DNA of 64,000 nt from Hungatella_A sp034142505 (GCA_034142505.1 JAWZDV010000006.1:62001-126000), one strand, 5' to 3'. Counted from the stretch's first letter, positions 8,516 through 17,764 are shown. Notes: a model not told the origin generated them from the letters alone. A program made the numbers and translations.

Positions 8516-10294
8516 ATGGCAAAAAAATATCGGATATTGGGCATTGCACCTTATGAAAATTTGAAAAATGCCATGATTACAGAAGCAGCAAAATTTGAAG
8601 AAATCGAAATGGTTGTCTATACAGGGAACTTGGAAGACGGAGTCCAACTGGCCTTACAGCATATGAAGGAAGGGTTTGACATCCTGATCTCCCGTGGCGG
8701 AACCGCCGAACTGATCCGCCAGGTATCATCCATTCCCGTCATCGAGATCTCCTTGTCCATCAACGATCTCCTGCGCGCTGTCCTGCTTGTAGGAAACCTC
8801 ACGGAAGCATATGCTGTTGTCGGCTATCCCACGGTCACACAGCCGGCCCACGTTCTGTGTGAGATGATGAATTACCGCATGAACATCATCACCATCCACA
8901 GCCCGGGAGAATTGGACCCGGTTTTAAAAAATCTCAAAGCCGGGGGATGTAATTTTGTTCTGTGTGATGTGATCACGGAAATGATGGCCCGGAAAGCAGG
9001 TATGGAACCAATCCTGATCCTGTCCGGGCCGGAAAGCATTGATATCGCCATCGAATATTCCGTCAACATGTGCCGCGTGATCGCTGAGACAAAGGCCCGC
9101 AGCAATCTATTTTCCAAGGCCCTGGATATGCAGGATATGAAAACAATCATTATGAAACAGGACGGCGCCATCTTGTTTTCGACGTATAATGAGAAAAATA
9201 TCTCATCCGTCACCGGATATTTAAAAAAGCTGACGGAATCTTCTCATTCCATGTCAGCCAAAGCATTCCATATGATTGAGAATGTACTCTACTCCATTAC
9301 CTCAGAGGAAACGGAATTTCTGGACGAGCCCTGCTATATCTTCTGCCTGGAGCCAAATCCATTTCCGGTAGGAGGCAGCAAGCATGGCATCCGTTTTTCC
9401 ACATACACGGAGGTTTCCGTCATGTATTCCAGCAGTTTTTATTCTCTGACCTCCAGCGCAAGGCTGATGGGAGAAAAAATCCGCATGATTAACCAGACCA
9501 CACTTCCGGTGATGATTTTAGGAGAACGGGGTTCCGGGAAGAACCAGCTGGCGGCCAAACTCTACTTAGAAAGCGGCATGGAGAAATATCCCTACATCAC
9601 CATCGACTGCCAGGTTATCAACGATAGGACATGGAATTATATCATCAGCAGCTACAACTCTCCTCTCAATGACAAGCATAATACGATCTTTATCAGCAAT
9701 ATCCAGGCTTTATCCAAACAGCGGCAGGAGCAGCTTCTGTCATTTCTGGTGGATACCAACGCCCACAAGCGGAACCGGATCATTTTTTCCTGCTCCCAGA
9801 CCCTGGAGCGTGACTCCCCCGATTCATCCAGAAACTTTATTGATTATCTCACCTGCACCACCGTCTATATGCCTCCGCTGCGGGAACTGACCGATGATAT
9901 CCAGAATTCCTCCAATCTCTATCTGAACGCCATGAATGTGGAAATGTCCAAGCAGATCGTCGGATTTACACCGGAAGCGCTGGCCCTGCTGATGAGCTAC
10001 CAGTGGCCGGACAATTTCATGCAGCTGAAACGGGTGCTGGCGGAGCTGGTTATGCTCACCACCACCGCCTATATTCAGCAGGATACGGTATATGAGACAA
10101 TTGAAAAAGAAAAACGCCAGTACGTCCCCACAACAGCCGATTATTTCGATTATAACCGTCCGTTAAATGAGATGACACGGGAAATTGTAAAAGTCGTCCT
10201 CTCCCAATGCGGCGGCAACCAGACTCTGGCTGCCAAAAGACTTGGCATTGGGCGGACGACCTTGTGGAGATATTTAAATGAAGGCGATTCATAG
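8516..10294 (+). CDS. PrpR-type sensory regulator with degenerate AAA+ domain and Fis HTH
   Basis: A 592-residue regulator. Residues about 5-195 match the propionate-catabolism activator N-terminal domain (PrpR_N; ISRGGTAELIRQ, IPVIEISLS). A linker follows, then an AAA+-like domain at about 310-500 with a P-loop GERGSGKN. A C-terminal Fis-type helix-turn-helix (NQTLAAKRLGIGRTTLWRYL) closes it. The AAA+ part lacks GAFTGA, the loop that contacts sigma-54. The Walker B acidic pair is also missing: HNTIFISN stands where GGTLFLDE is usual. It is therefore unlikely to be a working sigma-54 activator, and the adjacent promoters look sigma-A type. It probably controls the divergent acid-sugar operon. 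The start has AAAGGAG about 12 bases upstream. Confidence 0.8.
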   Translation: MAKKYRILGIAPYENLKNAMITEAAKFEEIEMVVYTGNLEDGVQLALQHMKEGFDILISRGGTAELIRQVSSIPVIEISLSINDLLRAVLLVGNLTEAYAVVGYPTVTQPAHVLCEMMNYRMNIITIHSPGELDPVLKNLKAGGCNFVLCDVITEMMARKAGMEPILILSGPESIDIAIEYSVNMCRVIAETKARSNLFSKALDMQDMKTIIMKQDGAILFSTYNEKNISSVTGYLKKLTESSHSMSAKAFHMIENVLYSITSEETEFLDEPCYIFCLEPNPFPVGGSKHGIRFSTYTEVSVMYSSSFYSLTSSARLMGEKIRMINQTTLPVMILGERGSGKNQLAAKLYLESGMEKYPYITIDCQVINDRTWNYIISSYNSPLNDKHNTIFISNIQALSKQRQEQLLSFLVDTNAHKRNRIIFSCSQTLERDSPDSSRNFIDYLTCTTVYMPPLRELTDDIQNSSNLYLNAMNVEMSKQIVGFTPEALALLMSYQWPDNFMQLKRVLAELVMLTTTAYIQQDTVYETIEKEKRQYVPTTADYFDYNRPLNEMTREIVKVVLSQCGGNQTLAAKRLGIGRTTLWRYLNEGDS

Positions 10295-10300
10295 CCCTCA

Positions 10301-11290
10301 TCACAGCCGGTTTTTCAGGAAGTTGTAAGCAAACTGGTCAATCTCCTCTCCCAGTGAAGGGCCATGTCCGCCACAGGAATAAGCCACAAACGTCGCGTCG
10401 GCTCCAGCCTTCACCAAAGCGTGATACAACAGCTCGCTCTGATCCGGGTCCACAATAGTGTCCCGTCCTCCCTGGAAAATCGCCACCGGCGGGCAGTCTC
10501 CACTGACATAAGTAATCGGGCTGCATTTTTTTGTCAATTCAATAAAATGCCAGTCCGGATGACTGGGATTATTGCTCTCCAATAACTGGTTTAAGGTATA
10601 AAGGCTCCGTCCCGGCCCAGTATATCCCACGATCAGGGCCGGAATCAAACCGGCTTTGTCATTCCCCACATTCTCAATCTCCGTCCCAGTCAAGTCCTTT
10701 GGCGGGCCGGACAGAGCCGCCGCGCTGGTGCGGATATTTTGGCATAAATCGGCTGGCGCATAAAAGATCGCCGCCGCCTGAATGGAACTGTCATACTCCA
10801 GATTGCCGCCTACATTTCCCTCCAGTTCCTCACATCCCGCACTGAGAGCCAGCATGGAAGCCAGACATCCCCCTGCCGAATTGCCCAGTGCGCCAATTCG
10901 ATTAGGATCAATATGATACGTTTCCCCATTGGCTTTTAAAAAGCGGATCACTCCCTTGACGTCATGAATACAGGCCGGGAAAATGGACTGGCTGACCAGC
11001 CGGTAATCCGGACAGACCACCGTGTAGCCCTCCTTCGTCAGACGCACCAGATCCCGGCAGTAAACTGCTTTTTGGGTAACCTGCTTGTACTCCCCCCACA
11101 TAAATCCGCCGCCGAAAATATAAACGATGCAGGGACCGGGCTTCTCTTGCTCCGGTGACTGGTAAATATCCAGTTTCAGCGTGTACTCCTCCCCATTGTC
11201 CAGCGTAACACTGGCATAGGGAATATCTTCAAATCGTGGTTTCTCCTCTGGCGGACACAGTGGTTTTACTTTTGGTGGAATATACATCAT
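10301..11290 (-). CDS. Alpha/beta hydrolase (carboxylesterase/BD-FAE-like)
   Basis: A 329-residue alpha/beta hydrolase with the oxyanion-hole segment YIFGGGFMWG, the nucleophile elbow GNSAGG, a likely acid Asp in GGRDTIVDP and a His in SCGGHGPSLG. There is no signal peptide, so it is cytoplasmic. This pattern is shared by hormone-sensitive-lipase-like and bifunctional xylan/feruloyl esterases; the substrate is unknown. Two tandem ATG codons follow GGAGG (spacing 5 or 8), and the first is given. It is convergent with the PrpR-like gene, 6 bases apart, and probably monocistronic. Confidence 0.75.
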   Translation of the reverse strand: MMYIPPKVKPLCPPEEKPRFEDIPYASVTLDNGEEYTLKLDIYQSPEQEKPGPCIVYIFGGGFMWGEYKQVTQKAVYCRDLVRLTKEGYTVVCPDYRLVSQSIFPACIHDVKGVIRFLKANGETYHIDPNRIGALGNSAGGCLASMLALSAGCEELEGNVGGNLEYDSSIQAAAIFYAPADLCQNIRTSAAALSGPPKDLTGTEIENVGNDKAGLIPALIVGYTGPGRSLYTLNQLLESNNPSHPDWHFIELTKKCSPITYVSGDCPPVAIFQGGRDTIVDPDQSELLYHALVKAGADATFVAYSCGGHGPSLGEEIDQFAYNFLKNRL

Positions 11291-11390
11291 CAAGACCTCC
11301 TCATTCTAAAATATCTTTTATTTTATAGAGATCACCTGTCGAATGCAACGCGGTAGTATCCATACTTTGTTCCAATACAAAACAATTTCC

Positions 11391-11432
11391 AAAAAAAATA
11401 TGCCCGGAACATTTCGTCTGCCCAGGCATATT
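11391..11432 (-). terminator. Rho-independent terminator after glpP
   Basis: On the minus strand AATATGCCTGG (11432-11422) pairs with CCGGGCATATT (11407-11397), with one G-T pair, followed by a run of T residues. It lies 25 bases beyond the GlpP stop codon. Confidence 0.85.
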
Positions 11433-11457
11433 GCAATCTTATGCTTTATTATGAAAC

Positions 11458-12018
11458 TCACACGTACCATAACTCTTCCTTCGTGGTAGATACCGCGTCC
11501 ACCCCCGCATCAAAAGCCGCCATAATATCTTTTTTATCCGATAACAATCCCCCCGCAACCAATGGGATATCCGTTACCTGGCGGACGACGCGAAGCACGC
11601 CCGGCATCACGCCCGGCATCAGTTCCATAAAGTCCGGTTTGAACGATTCCAGCTGCTTTTTCATATTGTCCAGCGCCATGGAATCAATCAGAAACGTCCG
11701 CTGTCCTCCCACCAGCCCCAGTTCGATGGCGTGGCGGACCAGCATGGGTTTGGTGCTGATGATACCGTCGGCCCTGGTATTCTCTTTGATAAAATCCACC
11801 ACGACCTCCTTGGAACTGAATCCGGCAATCAAATCCACATGGACGATCGCCAATTTGCCCCGGTCCTTGATTTTATCGACAATTTTCTGGATATTTAAAA
11901 TGGTCCCATAGAGGATAAATACCACCGTACTGTCGGTCTCCATGGCATGGTTCAGTCCCTCTTCATTCTTAGCTGCGGTAATAATCGGTGATATCTCAAA
12001 TAACTCCCTGATGTTCAA
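11458..12018 (-). CDS. glpP: Glycerol-3-phosphate-responsive antiterminator GlpP
   Basis: A 186-residue GlpP-family protein with a TIM-barrel-like fold. Family segments are visible: VFILYGTILNIQKIVD, VHVDLIAGFSSKEVVVDFI, DGIISTKP, FLIDSMALDN, ELMPGVMP and PLVAGGLLSDKKDI. In Bacillus subtilis GlpP with glycerol-3-phosphate binds leader RNA and prevents termination ahead of glpFK, glpTQ and glpD. Here two leaders with terminators precede glpK and glpA. A TTG start at 12018 is preferred because GGAGGAGT sits 7 bases upstream; ATG at 12042 and TTG at 12051 have no comparable site. It is the last gene of the glpA operon. Confidence 0.9.
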   Translation of the reverse strand: MNIRELFEISPIITAAKNEEGLNHAMETDSTVVFILYGTILNIQKIVDKIKDRGKLAIVHVDLIAGFSSKEVVVDFIKENTRADGIISTKPMLVRHAIELGLVGGQRTFLIDSMALDNMKKQLESFKPDFMELMPGVMPGVLRVVRQVTDIPLVAGGLLSDKKDIMAAFDAGVDAVSTTKEELWYV

Positions 12019-12077
12019 ATGCACTCCTCCGTCATGTAACATTTTTCTCAACTGGTTTTATCATACAACAGGAACCC

Positions 12078-12464
12078 TTATTTGTCATCCCTATTCTGCC
12101 GTACCGCTTTTTCCACCTGTTTCGTAGCTATGATATCAACCCCGGTCCCCCCACAATTTTCAATTAAAATGTCGCCGATGTGAACCGGAGCGCTGGCTCT
12201 GGTCCGGCGAATCTCTTTCATGACATCCATGATCTTCCCTTTTGGAATATCCTGAGCCGTCTTCACGGACACCATGGCAATCTCCCCGCCGTCTACATGG
12301 ATGCTGGAAGTCACGGTTCTGGACGGATTTAAGATTTCTTTCCTTGCATAATCTTCCCCCCGCTTGCAGGTATTCCCTGTTACGGAAATGTCCTCGCCAT
12401 CGACAATTGCTGTCAGCGGGCATCCAAGCGGACAGCCAATACAGATTAATTCTCTTGTCTCCAT
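12078..12464 (-). CDS. DUF1667 domain-containing protein
   Basis: A 128-residue protein with cysteines at 8, 11, 15 and 33 (CIGCPLGCP ... NTCKRG) that look like a metal or Fe-S site, then a domain with VKTAQDIPKGKIMDVM. DUF1667 proteins accompany GlpA-like dehydrogenases and FAD oxidoreductases in Firmicutes, forming a GlpABC-like trio. A role as the small electron-transfer subunit of glycerol-3-phosphate dehydrogenase is inferred from this constant company. It starts at ATG 12464, 2 bases from the upstream gene's stop, with GGAGG inside that gene's end. Confidence 0.85.
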   Translation of the reverse strand: METRELICIGCPLGCPLTAIVDGEDISVTGNTCKRGEDYARKEILNPSRTVTSSIHVDGGEIAMVSVKTAQDIPKGKIMDVMKEIRRTRASAPVHIGDILIENCGGTGVDIIATKQVEKAVRQNRDDK

Positions 12465-12465
12465 G

Positions 12466-13770
12466 TCATTCCACCTCCGTCTTTATGGTAATACTCTTAA
12501 GCCCTGGAAAATCTGTAAAACTCTCCTTTTTCAGGATCACCTGTTCCATCTCACCTGGCGCAAGAACCTTCTTTTTCTTTTTGGATACCACCATTCCGTC
12601 GTACAAAACGGTAATATAGCGGTCCTTGTAGACATCCGCCACCCGGAACCGGACCGTAACCCGGTCTTCCATCCGGCTCACGTCGATGGTCTGGGGAACC
12701 GTGTAGCGCACACCGTTTTCCGCATGAATGGGAACCGCCGCCATGACTTCTTCTGCCTTTGTCGCCGGTCTCTCCTGTATCTCTTTCCCCGCGCAACTCT
12801 CCCTCTGCACATAAGCTGCGGCATGGGCCCCCGCCAGAGCCGCCTCCTCCGACACATAATCCACCAGATCATGAACATGAAGCACATTGCCACAGGCATA
12901 GATTCCCTCTGTCCCCGTTTCCAGCCGGTCATTCACATTCGGCCCGGAGGTCACCGGGTTCATGGAAGCGCCCGTCCCTTTCGTCAGTTCATTTTCCGGA
13001 ATCAGTCCCACGGATAACAGCAGGGTATCACAGGAATAGTGCTCCTCCGTTCCCGGAATCGGTTTCCGGTTCTCATCCACCTTCGCCAGTGTAATTCCGG
13101 TAACCCGCTCCTTCCCCTGAATATCAACCACTGTATGGCTCAGTTTCAGCGGAATCCCATAATCATCCAGACACTGTACAATATTCCGCTTCAATCCGCC
13201 GGAATACGGCATCAGTTCGGCCACCACCTTTACCTTGGCCCCCTCCAGCGTCATCCGTCTGGCCATAATCAAACCAATATCACCGGAACCGAGAATCACC
13301 ACTTCTTTCCCCACGCTGAATCCCTCGATATTCATCAGCCGCTGGGCCGTTCCCGCCGAATAAATGCCCGCCGGCCGGTATCCTGGAATATTTAACGCCC
13401 CTCTCGGCCGTTCCCGGCAGCCCATAGCCAGGATCACCGCTTTCGCTTTGATGGTCACCAGACCGTCCTCCCGGTTAATGTAGGTAATCTCCTTTTCCTT
13501 TGTAATTTCAATCACAATGGTATTCAATTTATAGGGAATCCCGGCCTCCCGCACCATGTCGATATAGCGCGCCGCATACTCCGGTCCGGTCAGTTCTTCC
13601 TTGAAGGTGTGAAGCCCGAAGCCGTTATGGATACACTGGTTTAAGATCCCGCCCAGCACTCCGTCCCGTTCCAAAATCAGAATGTCGTCCACACCCGCTT
13701 TTCTGGCAGAAACGGCTGCCGCCAGCCCGGCCGGGCCTCCGCCTATGATTACAATCTCATGCTGTGTCAT
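12466..13770 (-). CDS. NAD(P)/FAD-dependent oxidoreductase of the glp cluster
   Basis: A 434-residue pyridine-nucleotide-type flavoprotein. It has the N-terminal FAD motif IVIIGGGPAGLAAA, a second Rossmann motif VVILGSGDIGLIMARRM near residue 155-175, and a C-terminal GIYACGNVLHVHD FAD-binding segment. There is no redox CxxC pair at the usual disulfide position. It overlaps the GlpA-like gene by 4 bases (ATGA), so translation is coupled. With the GlpA-like and DUF1667 proteins it probably forms a glycerol-3-phosphate dehydrogenase complex passing electrons on, with NAD(P) or quinone as acceptor. The acceptor is not determinable. Confidence 0.85.
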   Translation of the reverse strand: MTQHEIVIIGGGPAGLAAAVSARKAGVDDILILERDGVLGGILNQCIHNGFGLHTFKEELTGPEYAARYIDMVREAGIPYKLNTIVIEITKEKEITYINREDGLVTIKAKAVILAMGCRERPRGALNIPGYRPAGIYSAGTAQRLMNIEGFSVGKEVVILGSGDIGLIMARRMTLEGAKVKVVAELMPYSGGLKRNIVQCLDDYGIPLKLSHTVVDIQGKERVTGITLAKVDENRKPIPGTEEHYSCDTLLLSVGLIPENELTKGTGASMNPVTSGPNVNDRLETGTEGIYACGNVLHVHDLVDYVSEEAALAGAHAAAYVQRESCAGKEIQERPATKAEEVMAAVPIHAENGVRYTVPQTIDVSRMEDRVTVRFRVADVYKDRYITVLYDGMVVSKKKKKVLAPGEMEQVILKKESFTDFPGLKSITIKTEVE

Positions 13771-15221
13771 CGCTCTTCCCCTCCGTTTTCTCCTGTCAGC
13801 ATCTGGGAACCAGGTGCATTTTTACAGATTTCCTCCATACTGGTGTGAAGTTCCCTGGCCAGTATCTCCATAGTCTTCGGTGTGCAGAATCCCGCCTGGC
13901 ACCGCCCCATTCCCTGGCGTACCCGCCGCTTAATTCCATCCAGAGACGTCGCCCCCAGGGGACGGCGGATAGCGTCCACAATTTCGCCTTCACTGACATT
14001 TTCACAACGGCATACGATCGTCCCATAATCCGGCCGCTCTCTGATCAGCTTTGCCCGCTCTTCCCGGTCCATGGAATCCAGATGGGGAATTCCTTTTCTC
14101 ACAGACTTAAAATCCCTTTTTTTCTCCGCGCCCGCCGCCCCTGCTACCAGCTCCGCCAGATAAACTCCTATGGCCGGTGCGCAGGAGAGGCCCGGGGACT
14201 CAATTCCGGCCGCGTCATAAAACCCTTTTGCGTCCTCCGCCTCGCCAATCACAAAATCATCCCCATCCTCATGGGCCCTTAATCCTGCAAAAGAGGTGAT
14301 CACCTTCCGGTACGGAATCTGTTTCACGCTCCAGGCCGACCGGCTGATCACATCCGCCAGTTCCTCCGCGGTTGTAGCCGTATTTTCCTTCTCCTCGGTG
14401 TCGGTGGCAGTGGGACCAATGAGTAGATTTCCATGGACCGTTGGCGTCACCAGAACGCCTTTCCCGTACACGCCGGGCAGCTGGAAAATAGTAGACGACA
14501 CATGGGCGCCGGCCTCCTTGTCAAGCAGACAGTAGTCCCCTTTTCTTGCCGTGATATGAATCGGTCTGTCACTCACCATGTTGTGAAACACATCCGCGTA
14601 CACGCCGGCCGCATTTACCACATAATGTGTATGAATGTCCCCTTTGGAGGTATGTAGACAATAACCGCCTCCCTCCAATTTTTCCACGGTCCGAACCTCT
14701 GTCAGCATCCGGAATTCCACTCCGTTTTCAAATGCATTTTCCGCCAGCGCAATGGTGATGCCAAACGGACAGACAATGCCGCCGCTTGGCGCATGGATGG
14801 CGGCCGTCACCTGATCCGACAGATTCGGTTCCATCGCCCGCGCTTCGTCCCCGGTGATCATCCGGATACCCGGAACACCATTCTTCACGCCGCGCTCATA
14901 AAGCTCCAACAGCTTCGGTTCCTCCTCTTTCGAAAAGCACAGCACCAAGGACCCGTTTCTCTTAAAAGAGAAATCCAGTTCCCTGGACAGTTCCTCCATC
15001 ATGGCATTTCCCACCACATTAAATTCTGCCTTTCTCGTCCCCGGGACCGCGTCATATCCCGCGTGAACAATGGCGCTGTTGGCCTTGGATGTCCCGGAAC
15101 ACACATCCTCGCCACGCTCCACCAGACACACCCTCAAATCATACCTGGATAATTCTCTTGCCACCGCACAGCCGGTCACGCCGCCTCCGATGATGACCGC
15201 ATCATATTCCCACTGACTCAT
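13767..15221 (-). CDS. glpA: Glycerol-3-phosphate dehydrogenase-like FAD oxidoreductase with BFD-type [2Fe-2S] domain
   Basis: A 484-residue protein. Residues 1-350 form a DAO-type FAD domain (AVIIGGGVTGCAVARELSRY, later SPGLSCAPAIGVYLAEL). The C-terminal part has four cysteines, CRC and CQAGFC, of a BFD-like [2Fe-2S] domain, as in GlpA. It oxidises glycerol-3-phosphate to dihydroxyacetone phosphate, or a close analogue; the LhgO-like family is the main alternative. ATG at 15221 was chosen for its GAAAGGGAA site and because the FAD motif should lie near the N-terminus; the longer reading adds 13 residues. It is first in an operon whose leader carries a candidate GlpP-controlled terminator. 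Confidence 0.85.
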   Translation of the reverse strand: MSQWEYDAVIIGGGVTGCAVARELSRYDLRVCLVERGEDVCSGTSKANSAIVHAGYDAVPGTRKAEFNVVGNAMMEELSRELDFSFKRNGSLVLCFSKEEEPKLLELYERGVKNGVPGIRMITGDEARAMEPNLSDQVTAAIHAPSGGIVCPFGITIALAENAFENGVEFRMLTEVRTVEKLEGGGYCLHTSKGDIHTHYVVNAAGVYADVFHNMVSDRPIHITARKGDYCLLDKEAGAHVSSTIFQLPGVYGKGVLVTPTVHGNLLIGPTATDTEEKENTATTAEELADVISRSAWSVKQIPYRKVITSFAGLRAHEDGDDFVIGEAEDAKGFYDAAGIESPGLSCAPAIGVYLAELVAGAAGAEKKRDFKSVRKGIPHLDSMDREERAKLIRERPDYGTIVCRCENVSEGEIVDAIRRPLGATSLDGIKRRVRQGMGRCQAGFCTPKTMEILARELHTSMEEICKNAPGSQMLTGENGGEER

Positions 15222-15283
15222 TTTCCCATTCCCTTTCTCCGGCGCAAACACCGGTTCCACCTATGACCCCAGCTGTTTTACGC

Positions 15284-15336
15284 AAAAAGAGCAAGGAAAA
15301 CACACAGGGCGGTCCCTGCTTGTTCACCTTACTCTC
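15284..15336 (-). promoter_or_regulatory. Leader terminator of glpA operon, candidate GlpP antitermination site
   Basis: On the minus strand AGAGTAAGG (15335-15327) pairs with CCTTGCTCT (15296-15288), enclosing an inner CAGGG/CCCTG stem, followed by TTTTT. It lies between the promoter (15400-15371) and the glpA ATG at 15221. Its 5' arm GAGAGTAAGGTGA is nearly identical to that in the glpK leader (GAGAGCAAGGTGA). Confidence 0.75.
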
Positions 15337-15370
15337 TCATCTCATAGGCACAATATTTACTTTCTATTTT

Positions 15371-15400
15371 ATGCTAACACAAACGCCGGCCTGTTGTCAA
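15371..15400 (-). promoter_or_regulatory. Sigma-A promoter of the glpA operon
   Basis: Minus strand TTGACA (15400-15395), an 18-base spacer and TAGCAT (15376-15371). Transcription would start near 15364, giving a leader of about 140 bases that contains the terminator hairpin. Confidence 0.65.
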
Positions 15401-15406
15401 GCAGAG

Positions 15407-16180
15407 CTACGCTTCTGTCACCAGTTCTTTGAACGCTTCCTGCTGCCGCGCGTTAAATCCATGTTCCGTCAGGCAGCTGCGAAGATCTCTCTTCTCCATC
15501 TCATCCAGCAACTGAATCATCGTCTCAGGCCGGGACTGAATCAGGTCATCCAGAAGCGACTGGTCCGGCACCAGCTTCAGCACCGATTCCGGCAGACTGG
15601 ACAGCTTTTTATTGATCCCATTGCTGTTATAAATGTTGCTCACCATATAATCCGCAATGATATCTTCCCGTCCAACCCCACACAAGTAAAGAATCACCGC
15701 CGCAATCATCCCCGTCCGGTCCTTGCCTGCCGAGCACATGAAGACAATACCTCCGGCGGGAATCCGCTCCGCAATGACATTTAAAATTTTCACACAGCAT
15801 TCCATATTGCCAAACAGCGTTTTTCCGTAATCCAGCTTCATACTCCCCAGGATTCCGGCATTTCCCCCGTTCTGACCTGTCGTCCCAGCCTCCGTGACCA
15901 TCATCTGGTCCAACTCCTGCATCAGTGAATAATGGTAATAAGCCACCGAATCCGGCGCCAGGACCGGGGCAGTCTCCACCTCCGATGTTCCCCGCAGGTC
16001 AATCACACTTCTCACGCCCCGCTCCGTCAGCATTTCCCATTCCTCACCGGTCAGATTGGAGAGGGCATCACTGCGGTACAAGATTCCCCACCTGGTGCCG
16101 CGTCCATCCACCGTCGGATAACCGCCCAAATCCCTGAAATTATAGACATGTTTCATTGCAATATGCTTTAAATACTTCAT
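15407..16180 (-). CDS. Tyrosine-protein phosphatase (Tyr_phosphatase3-like)
   Basis: A 257-residue phosphatase. The N-terminal NFRDLGGYPT and ILYRSDALSNL motifs and the CSAGKDRTG loop (C-x5-R) identify the bacterial Y_phosphatase3 family. The Cys and Arg of the catalytic loop are both present. The family contains protein-tyrosine and lipid/phosphoinositide phosphatases; the target is unknown. It lies 50 bases downstream of glpK and may be transcribed with it. No terminator was seen between it and glpK, and the glpA promoter begins just past its end. The ATG at 16180 follows GGGAGGC. Confidence 0.85.
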   Translation of the reverse strand: MKYLKHIAMKHVYNFRDLGGYPTVDGRGTRWGILYRSDALSNLTGEEWEMLTERGVRSVIDLRGTSEVETAPVLAPDSVAYYHYSLMQELDQMMVTEAGTTGQNGGNAGILGSMKLDYGKTLFGNMECCVKILNVIAERIPAGGIVFMCSAGKDRTGMIAAVILYLCGVGREDIIADYMVSNIYNSNGINKKLSSLPESVLKLVPDQSLLDDLIQSRPETMIQLLDEMEKRDLRSCLTEHGFNARQQEAFKELVTEA

Positions 16181-16230
16181 CAATAGCCTCCCGCGCCTGT
16201 TCTTATATTACGTTCTTATGTACCACTTCC

Positions 16231-17736
16231 TTATGATCCGCTTTCCTCTTCCGCCCAGAACAGCGCGCACTTCACCGCCCGCTTCCAGCCTTTTACCAGC
16301 TCCGCCCGTTTCTCTGCCGTGATCTCCGGCCGGAAACGCTGGTCGATCTTCCAATTCTTCTTGATCTCCTCTTTATCCTTCCAGTATCCAACTGCGAGAC
16401 CCGCCAGATATGCCACGCCGAGGGCTGTCGTCTCGATACACTGGGGCCGGATCACAGCCGTGTCAATCAAATCAGACTGGAACTGCATCAGGAAGTTATT
16501 GGCGGATGCGCCGCCGTCCACCTTCAGGACATGAAGTGTAATCCCGGAATCCTTCTGCATGGCATCTAAGAGATCATACACCTGATAAGCCAGGGATTCC
16601 ACTGTCGCCCGGATAAAATGTTCCTTGCTTGCTCCTCTGGTAAGCCCAACGATGGTTCCTCTTGCATACTGATGCCAGTAAGGCGCGCCCAGCCCCGCAA
16701 ATGCAGGCACAATATAAACGCCGGCCGTATCGTCAACGGAATTGCAGTACTCCTCCGACTGGGCTGCCGTCTTTATCATCCTCAGTTCATCTCTCAGCCA
16801 CTGAATGGAGGCTCCCGCCACGAACACACTTCCCTCCAGCGCATATTCCACCTCGCCGCAGCAGCTGGCCGCGATGGTCGTCAGCAGTCCATTCTCCGAT
16901 ATCACCGCTTTTTCCCCGGTATTCATCAGCATAAAACATCCGGTTCCATATGTATTCTTCACTTCTCCCGCCTCAAAGCAGCACTGGCCAAACAGCGCCG
17001 CCTGCTGGTCGCCCGCCACGCCGGCAATGGGAACCCGTCTCCCCACCACTTCCTCCGACGTGTAGCCGAACACACAGCTGGAAGGCTTCACCTCCGGCAG
17101 CATACAAACCGGAATATCAAAATAATCCAGAATCTCCTGATCCCAGCAAAGCTTGCGGATATCATACAACATGGTCCTGGACGCGTTGGTGTAATCCGTC
17201 ACATGGACGGCCCCCCTCGTCAAATTCCAGATCAGCCAGGAATCCACCGTTCCAAACAGCAGTTCTCCCCGCTTCGCCCGCTCTCTGGCTCCCTCCACAT
17301 GATCCAGAATCCAGGCAATCTTGCTCCCGGAAAAATAGGCATCCGGAATCAGCCCGGTCCGCTCCTTAATAAGCGTCTCCATCCCGTCCGCCTTCAGCTT
17401 CTCAATCATATCCGACGTCCGACGGCACTGCCACACGATGGCATTGTAAATCGGCGTCCCCGTCTGCTTATCCCAGATCACCGTAGTCTCTCTCTGATTG
17501 GTAATGCCGATGGCCGCCACCTCGCTGATATGGGCCCCGATTCCTCCGATGGCCTCCACCATCACCCCCAGCTGGCTGGACCAGATCTCCATAGGGTCAT
17601 GCTCCACCCACCCCGGCTGCGGATAAATCTGAGTAAACTCCCTCTGCGCCACACTGCAGATATCCCCCTCATGGTCAAACAGAATACATCTGGAACTTGT
17701 CGTCCCCTGATCCAACGCAATCACATATTTCTCCAT
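16231..17736 (-). CDS. glpK: Glycerol kinase
   Basis: A 501-residue FGGY-family kinase; glycerol kinases are usually 495-505 residues. It begins YVIALDQGTTSSR (ATP-phosphate loop), followed by FTQIYPQPGWVEHDP and ITNQRETTV. It ends with KVDGGASANNFLMQFQSDL and ALGVAYLAGLAVGYW. It phosphorylates glycerol to glycerol-3-phosphate, the ligand of GlpP. The ATG at 17736 is preferred to a start 21 codons upstream because it matches family N-termini and has GGGAAGGGAG upstream, and because the longer start would lie inside the leader terminator. No GlpF uptake facilitator is seen nearby. Confidence 0.95.
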   Translation of the reverse strand: MEKYVIALDQGTTSSRCILFDHEGDICSVAQREFTQIYPQPGWVEHDPMEIWSSQLGVMVEAIGGIGAHISEVAAIGITNQRETTVIWDKQTGTPIYNAIVWQCRRTSDMIEKLKADGMETLIKERTGLIPDAYFSGSKIAWILDHVEGARERAKRGELLFGTVDSWLIWNLTRGAVHVTDYTNASRTMLYDIRKLCWDQEILDYFDIPVCMLPEVKPSSCVFGYTSEEVVGRRVPIAGVAGDQQAALFGQCCFEAGEVKNTYGTGCFMLMNTGEKAVISENGLLTTIAASCCGEVEYALEGSVFVAGASIQWLRDELRMIKTAAQSEEYCNSVDDTAGVYIVPAFAGLGAPYWHQYARGTIVGLTRGASKEHFIRATVESLAYQVYDLLDAMQKDSGITLHVLKVDGGASANNFLMQFQSDLIDTAVIRPQCIETTALGVAYLAGLAVGYWKDKEEIKKNWKIDQRFRPEITAEKRAELVKGWKRAVKCALFWAEEESGS

Positions 17737-17764
17737 TGTAAAAATCTCCCTTCCCCAAAGTCCG

